Assembly: GCA_028714615.1 (NCBI GenBank)
Contig: JAQTMA010000045.1
Coordinates: forward strand, 13,871-23,167
Origin: Anaerolineaceae bacterium
GTDB lineage: Bacteria; Chloroflexota; Anaerolineae; Anaerolineales; Anaerolineaceae
DNA: 9,297 bases
Direction of reading: 5' to 3'
Numbering within the stretch: position 1 is the first letter of the stretch; each line of letters begins with the position of its first letter. The notes beneath the pieces are model-generated. The model saw only the letters and a program-made list of their open reading frames with translations. It did no database searches and was not told the origin of the DNA. The translations under genes and the position numbers were made by a program. Positions 7,262-9,297 of this stretch are shown one piece after another.

Positions 7262-7427
7262 ACCCCCCCCCACTTTCAATGTAGAAATGGGCAATTTGAG
7301 CCGATTTTACATCAATTTTCAAATAAAATCGCTACTTTACACCCACTTTTGAGATATCTTGGAGTTTACGATCAGATTAAAGGTTTCACCTATTAGTTGA
7401 AATTGACACTCTTAGCAGAGGATAAAG
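7183..7427. other. AT-rich intergenic region with homopolymers and inverted repeat
   Basis: No gene is visible. The region holds T7 (7255-7261), one A, then C9 (7263-7271). It also holds a perfect 8-bp inverted repeat, CGATTTTA (7302-7309) and TAAAATCG (7324-7331), around a 14-base spacer. TTTAC occurs at 7306, 7336 and 7365, close to 30-bp steps. TTGACA at 7403-7408 lies too near the downstream ATG to act as its -35. I could not assign a convincing promoter, though the following gene must have one here or upstream. Confidence 0.5.
7302..7331. repeat. Perfect 8-bp inverted repeat, AT-rich
   Basis: The arms CGATTTTA and TAAAATCG are separated by 14 bases, about 97 bp before the start of the 7428 gene. 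Arm-to-arm centre distance is about two helical turns, which suits a dimeric regulator. It could equally be a weak RNA stem. Confidence 0.45.
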
Positions 7428-8306
7428 ATGGAAAAACATTCAGCGCTTAATTCGCTTCTCCCTATCATTTTGCTCTTGGCACTGGCAGCGACTGGGGCGG
7501 GAGTGTTCTGGCAGCCAGGCTATAGCCCATTCAGGTTCACCACCCTGCACGGTGAGACGGTCCAGATCGCCGGAGGAAGCCTGTACGCACACGACACCCT
7601 CTTCACTGCAGCCGCTTCGCGCGGGACGGATATCGTCACGCTCTTCGTGAGCCTGCCCCTGCTGATCGTCTCCTTCCTTCTTTACCGGCGAGGTTCGCTG
7701 CGCGGTGGGCTCCTGCTGGCAGGTGCGCTGGCTTACTTACTCTATTATGGCGCCTCTCTCGGGCTTGCTACAGCATACAATCCCATGTTCCTGGTCTACC
7801 TGGGGTTATTCTCAGCCAGTTTCTTTGCCCTCGTGTTGATCCTGACCTCCATCGACCTGAACGCGCTGCCCGGCCGCTTCTCACACCACCTGCCGCGAGG
7901 CGGGATCGCGATCTTCATCATCGTGGCGGGATTGGGAACCGGCTTCATCTGGCTCAGCGACGCGGTTTCGGCACTGGTCGCCAACCGAGCGCCGGCAGCA
8001 TTAGGACCCTACACCACGCTGGTCACCTACACGCTCGACGTGGGGATCATCATGCCGGCAGCACTGATGGCAGGCATCCTGCTCCTGCGGCGCAGCGGGC
8101 TGGGATACCTGCTGTCTGCCGTGTTGACGGTGATGCTTGCCCTGGTGGGGGCGATGGTGATCATGCAAACCGTCGTGCAGTTGAGCACCGGGATCCTGTT
8201 CAGCCCGGGTGAACTGATTGGGAAAGTAGGCTCGTGGATCATCCTGGGCCTGGTTGCCCTCGGGCTCGCGGTCGCATTCATGCGCAATATATCGGACACG
8301 GATTAA
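7428..8306 (+). CDS. Conserved-type polytopic membrane protein, function unknown
   Basis: This is a 292-residue protein with about eight hydrophobic segments. A first helix (about 9-28) is followed by a polar loop with the motifs LHGETVQIAGGSLYAHD and RGTDIVTLF. Seven more closely packed helices follow, the last ending just before the C-terminus. The loop pattern GETV..GG.LY..D plus RGTD looks conserved and resembles a family of uncharacterised membrane proteins that I have seen only as hypothetical; I cannot give it a name. No catalytic or transporter signature is evident. AGAGGA at 7417-7422, five bases upstream, supports the ATG. The gene body is clearly richer in G+C than the flanking spacers and the protease genes before it. 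It has no close operon partner, with 245 bp before it and 267 bp after it. Confidence 0.85.
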   Translation: MEKHSALNSLLPIILLLALAATGAGVFWQPGYSPFRFTTLHGETVQIAGGSLYAHDTLFTAAASRGTDIVTLFVSLPLLIVSFLLYRRGSLRGGLLLAGALAYLLYYGASLGLATAYNPMFLVYLGLFSASFFALVLILTSIDLNALPGRFSHHLPRGGIAIFIIVAGLGTGFIWLSDAVSALVANRAPAALGPYTTLVTYTLDVGIIMPAALMAGILLLRRSGLGYLLSAVLTVMLALVGAMVIMQTVVQLSTGILFSPGELIGKVGSWIILGLVALGLAVAFMRNISDTD

Positions 8307-8367
8307 CACGGATCTACAAATAAATCGAGTGGCCTGTGGTCAAAAAAGTAAAAAATCTGTGTTTATC
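8296..8367. repeat. 10-bp tandem repeat with diverged inverted copy
   Basis: ACACGGATTA (8296-8305) is followed at once by ACACGGATCT (8306-8315), and the pair covers the stop codon of the membrane-protein gene. AATCTGTGTTTATC (8354-8367) is an inverted copy of 8301-8314 with three mismatches in 14. Adjacent to it, TTATCA (8363-8368) and TGATAA (8373-8378) form a small stem with a four-base loop. This could be a miniature palindromic or REP-like dispersed element, or the terminator region of the upstream gene. Confidence 0.45.
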
Positions 8368-8563
8368 AAGGCTGATAAGCTGCACGCTAATAAAATAGCC
8401 ATTCGTAGGAGTCATTGCGAGTAAATCCACATCGCTCCGCGCATTTCTTTCTGGAGGAAACTGGGCTGTACTACTTTGCGCCGTTCTTCCTTAATATCGA
8501 GCCTCATCTCCAAAGGTTTGGTGCGTAATTGAGCGGGCCTTGGGTTGATGAGTAAACAAAAAT

Positions 8564-8567
8564 GGAG
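8564..8567 (+). promoter_or_regulatory. Ribosome-binding site that decides the VOC start
   Basis: GGAG sits six bases before the ATG at 8574 and three before the ATG at 8571. The upstream ATG at 8562 overlaps this site and has no purine-rich site of its own, so translation most likely begins at 8574. Confidence 0.6.
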
Positions 8568-8573
8568 TTGATG

Positions 8574-8990
8574 ATGAGACAGTCCATTGTTCATGTGGCC
8601 CTTGTGGTCAGGGATTACGACGAAGCGATTGCTTTTTATACCCAGAAACTTCATTTCACCCTGCTGGAGGATACCTACCAGCCTGTGCAAGACAAACGCT
8701 GGGTGGTGGTTGCTCCACCGGGGTCAGTGGGTACTACCCTATTGCTGGCGAAAGCCTCTAAACCCGAACAAGAGCAGTTTGTGGGCAACCAAACCGGCGG
8801 GCGGGTCTTTCTATTCCTAAACACCGATGACTTTTGGCGGGACTACACCGAGATGGTTGCCAAAGGGATCAGGTTTGTCCGGCCGCCCAAAGAAGAAGTA
8901 TACGGGCTTGTCGGGGTGTTTGAAGATCTCTACGGCAATTTATGGGATTTGTTGCAGTTGAATGCTGATCATCCCATATCACAGCGGTAG
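8574..8990 (+). CDS. VOC family protein (glyoxalase/bleomycin-resistance/dioxygenase fold)
   Basis: This is a 138-residue single-domain protein of the vicinal oxygen chelate superfamily. The first beta-alpha unit reads SIVHVALVVRDYDEAIAFY, with H7 in the first metal-ligand position. The last reads VFEDLYGNLWDLLQ, with E117 in the final ligand position. In between are the motifs DKRWVVVAPPGS, TTLLLAKAS, FVGNQTGGRVFLFLNTDDFW and GIRFVRPPKEE. The length is normal for one VOC monomer; these proteins dimerise to form the active site. The substrate cannot be read from sequence: a lyase, isomerase, dioxygenase or small-molecule binding role are all possible. The same frame extends to an ATG at 8562 (142 residues), but the ribosome-binding site favours 8574. 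It is followed at 39 bp by the M23-type gene on the same strand, which may be coincidental. Confidence 0.87.
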   Translation: MRQSIVHVALVVRDYDEAIAFYTQKLHFTLLEDTYQPVQDKRWVVVAPPGSVGTTLLLAKASKPEQEQFVGNQTGGRVFLFLNTDDFWRDYTEMVAKGIRFVRPPKEEVYGLVGVFEDLYGNLWDLLQLNADHPISQR

Positions 8991-9029
8991 GGCTAATTCC
9001 AGGTCAATCACGCTAAGCTCAGGTCACTC

Positions 9030-9297
9030 ATGCCCATGAACGTGATTCGAAGAATTATCGTGCAGGCACTGCTAGTTGCAATCGTCTGCGTCGCCTGTGT
9101 ACTTTCGTTTGCCCAAAGCGGCAACCAAGACTCTAATTTAAGGAGCAGCGATATGTCAACCTTTGTCGCCCCAGTCGTTGTCGAGTTTCCCTTGCGAGGT
9201 GAATGGATGGCTCCGAATACCCCGGGGAAGCAAATCCCCAGCCACGGCACGGACCAGCTTGCGGAAACCTACGCTTACGATTTCCTGCAGGTGGATT
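9030..9297 (+). CDS. M23-type metallopeptidase, N-terminal part, runs off the right edge
   Basis: The frame from the ATG at 9030 is open to the window end (89 codons visible). From about residue 49 it reads VVVEFPLRGEWMAPNTPG, then IPSHGTD and ETYAYDFLQVD. This is the N-terminal pattern of a group of M23 peptidase-domain proteins; the His and Asp residues are candidate metal ligands, and the rest of the domain is outside the window. Residues 1-32 look like a signal peptide: MNVIRR from the ATG at 9036, a hydrophobic run of V/A/L/I/C, and SFAQS as a possible cleavage site. That predicts export and action on peptidoglycan or another extracytoplasmic target. The in-frame ATG at 9153 has a far better ribosome-binding site and matches where non-exported relatives would begin. 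The true start is therefore uncertain, and both products may be made. Confidence 0.75.
   Translation, partial: MPMNVIRRIIVQALLVAIVCVACVLSFAQSGNQDSNLRSSDMSTFVAPVVVEFPLRGEWMAPNTPGKQIPSHGTDQLAETYAYDFLQVD
9140..9145 (+). promoter_or_regulatory. Internal ribosome-binding site in the M23-type gene
   Basis: AAGGAG lies seven bases before the in-frame ATG at 9153, near-ideal strength and spacing. It would produce a protein lacking the signal-like residues. The upstream ATGs at 9030 and 9036 have only a weak AGG at 9021-9023. Confidence 0.5.

Noticed and set aside
7403..7408. TTGACA as a -35 promoter element for the 7428 gene
   Set aside because: It lies only 19 bases before the ATG, leaving no room for a -10 element and transcription start.
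8412..8690. Minus-strand frame of 92 codons overlapping the spacer and the VOC start
   Set aside because: More than a third of it is antisense to the well-supported VOC gene and no family was recognised. The 8412-8560 part could be a gene remnant, but nothing supports it.
9008..9250. Minus-strand frame of 80 codons at the right end
   Set aside because: It is antisense to the M23-type coding sequence, whose motifs are recognisable on the plus strand.
1..9297. CRISPR array, tRNA, rRNA, insertion sequence or phage genes
   Set aside because: No regularly spaced repeats, cloverleaf, transposase motif or integrase was seen on either strand.

Overview
The window has the look of a mid-GC bacterial chromosome, most likely Chloroflexota (Anaerolineae-like). 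This is inferred from family composition: a very large winged-helix/BTAD-STAND ATPase-TPR-LuxR regulator, a DUF6544 protein, a VOC protein of a characteristic type and several large unnamed membrane proteins. No rRNA, tRNA or phylogenetic marker is present, so the taxonomy stays an inference.

Left part (1-5062, all minus strand). A 1207-residue regulator (1439-5062) is transcribed leftward and closed by a perfect 12-bp terminator hairpin (1382-1416). It is followed by a two-gene unit of membrane-anchored proteins: an unrecognised 208-residue protein (682-1308) and, 22 bp further on, a DUF6544-type protein that runs off the left edge (1-659).

Middle (5063-7427). A divergent intergenic region of about 550 bp separates the regulator from two plus-strand genes for membrane metalloproteases of unrelated families: a CPBP (CAAX/Rce1-like) protease (5611-6387) and a DUF3267 HExxH protein (6571-7182). 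The 183 bp between them still looks coding. Two compensating one-base indels would extend the CPBP protein by a further membrane helix and a Cys-containing tail, ending 21 bp before the DUF3267 start. An AT-rich intergenic region follows, with a T7-A-C9 tract and an 8-bp inverted repeat.

Right part (7428-9297, plus strand). A GC-rich eight-helix membrane protein of unknown function (7428-8306) is followed by a spacer with a 10-bp tandem repeat and a diverged inverted copy of it. Then come a VOC-fold protein (8574-8990) and the start of an M23-type peptidase gene (9030 to the right edge), which carries both an N-terminal export signal and a strong in-frame internal ribosome-binding site.

A working model for the middle is that the ATP-dependent regulator senses a ligand through its TPR region and controls the divergent protease pair, its downstream membrane-protein pair, or both. 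Nothing in the sequence shows the signal or the protease substrates.
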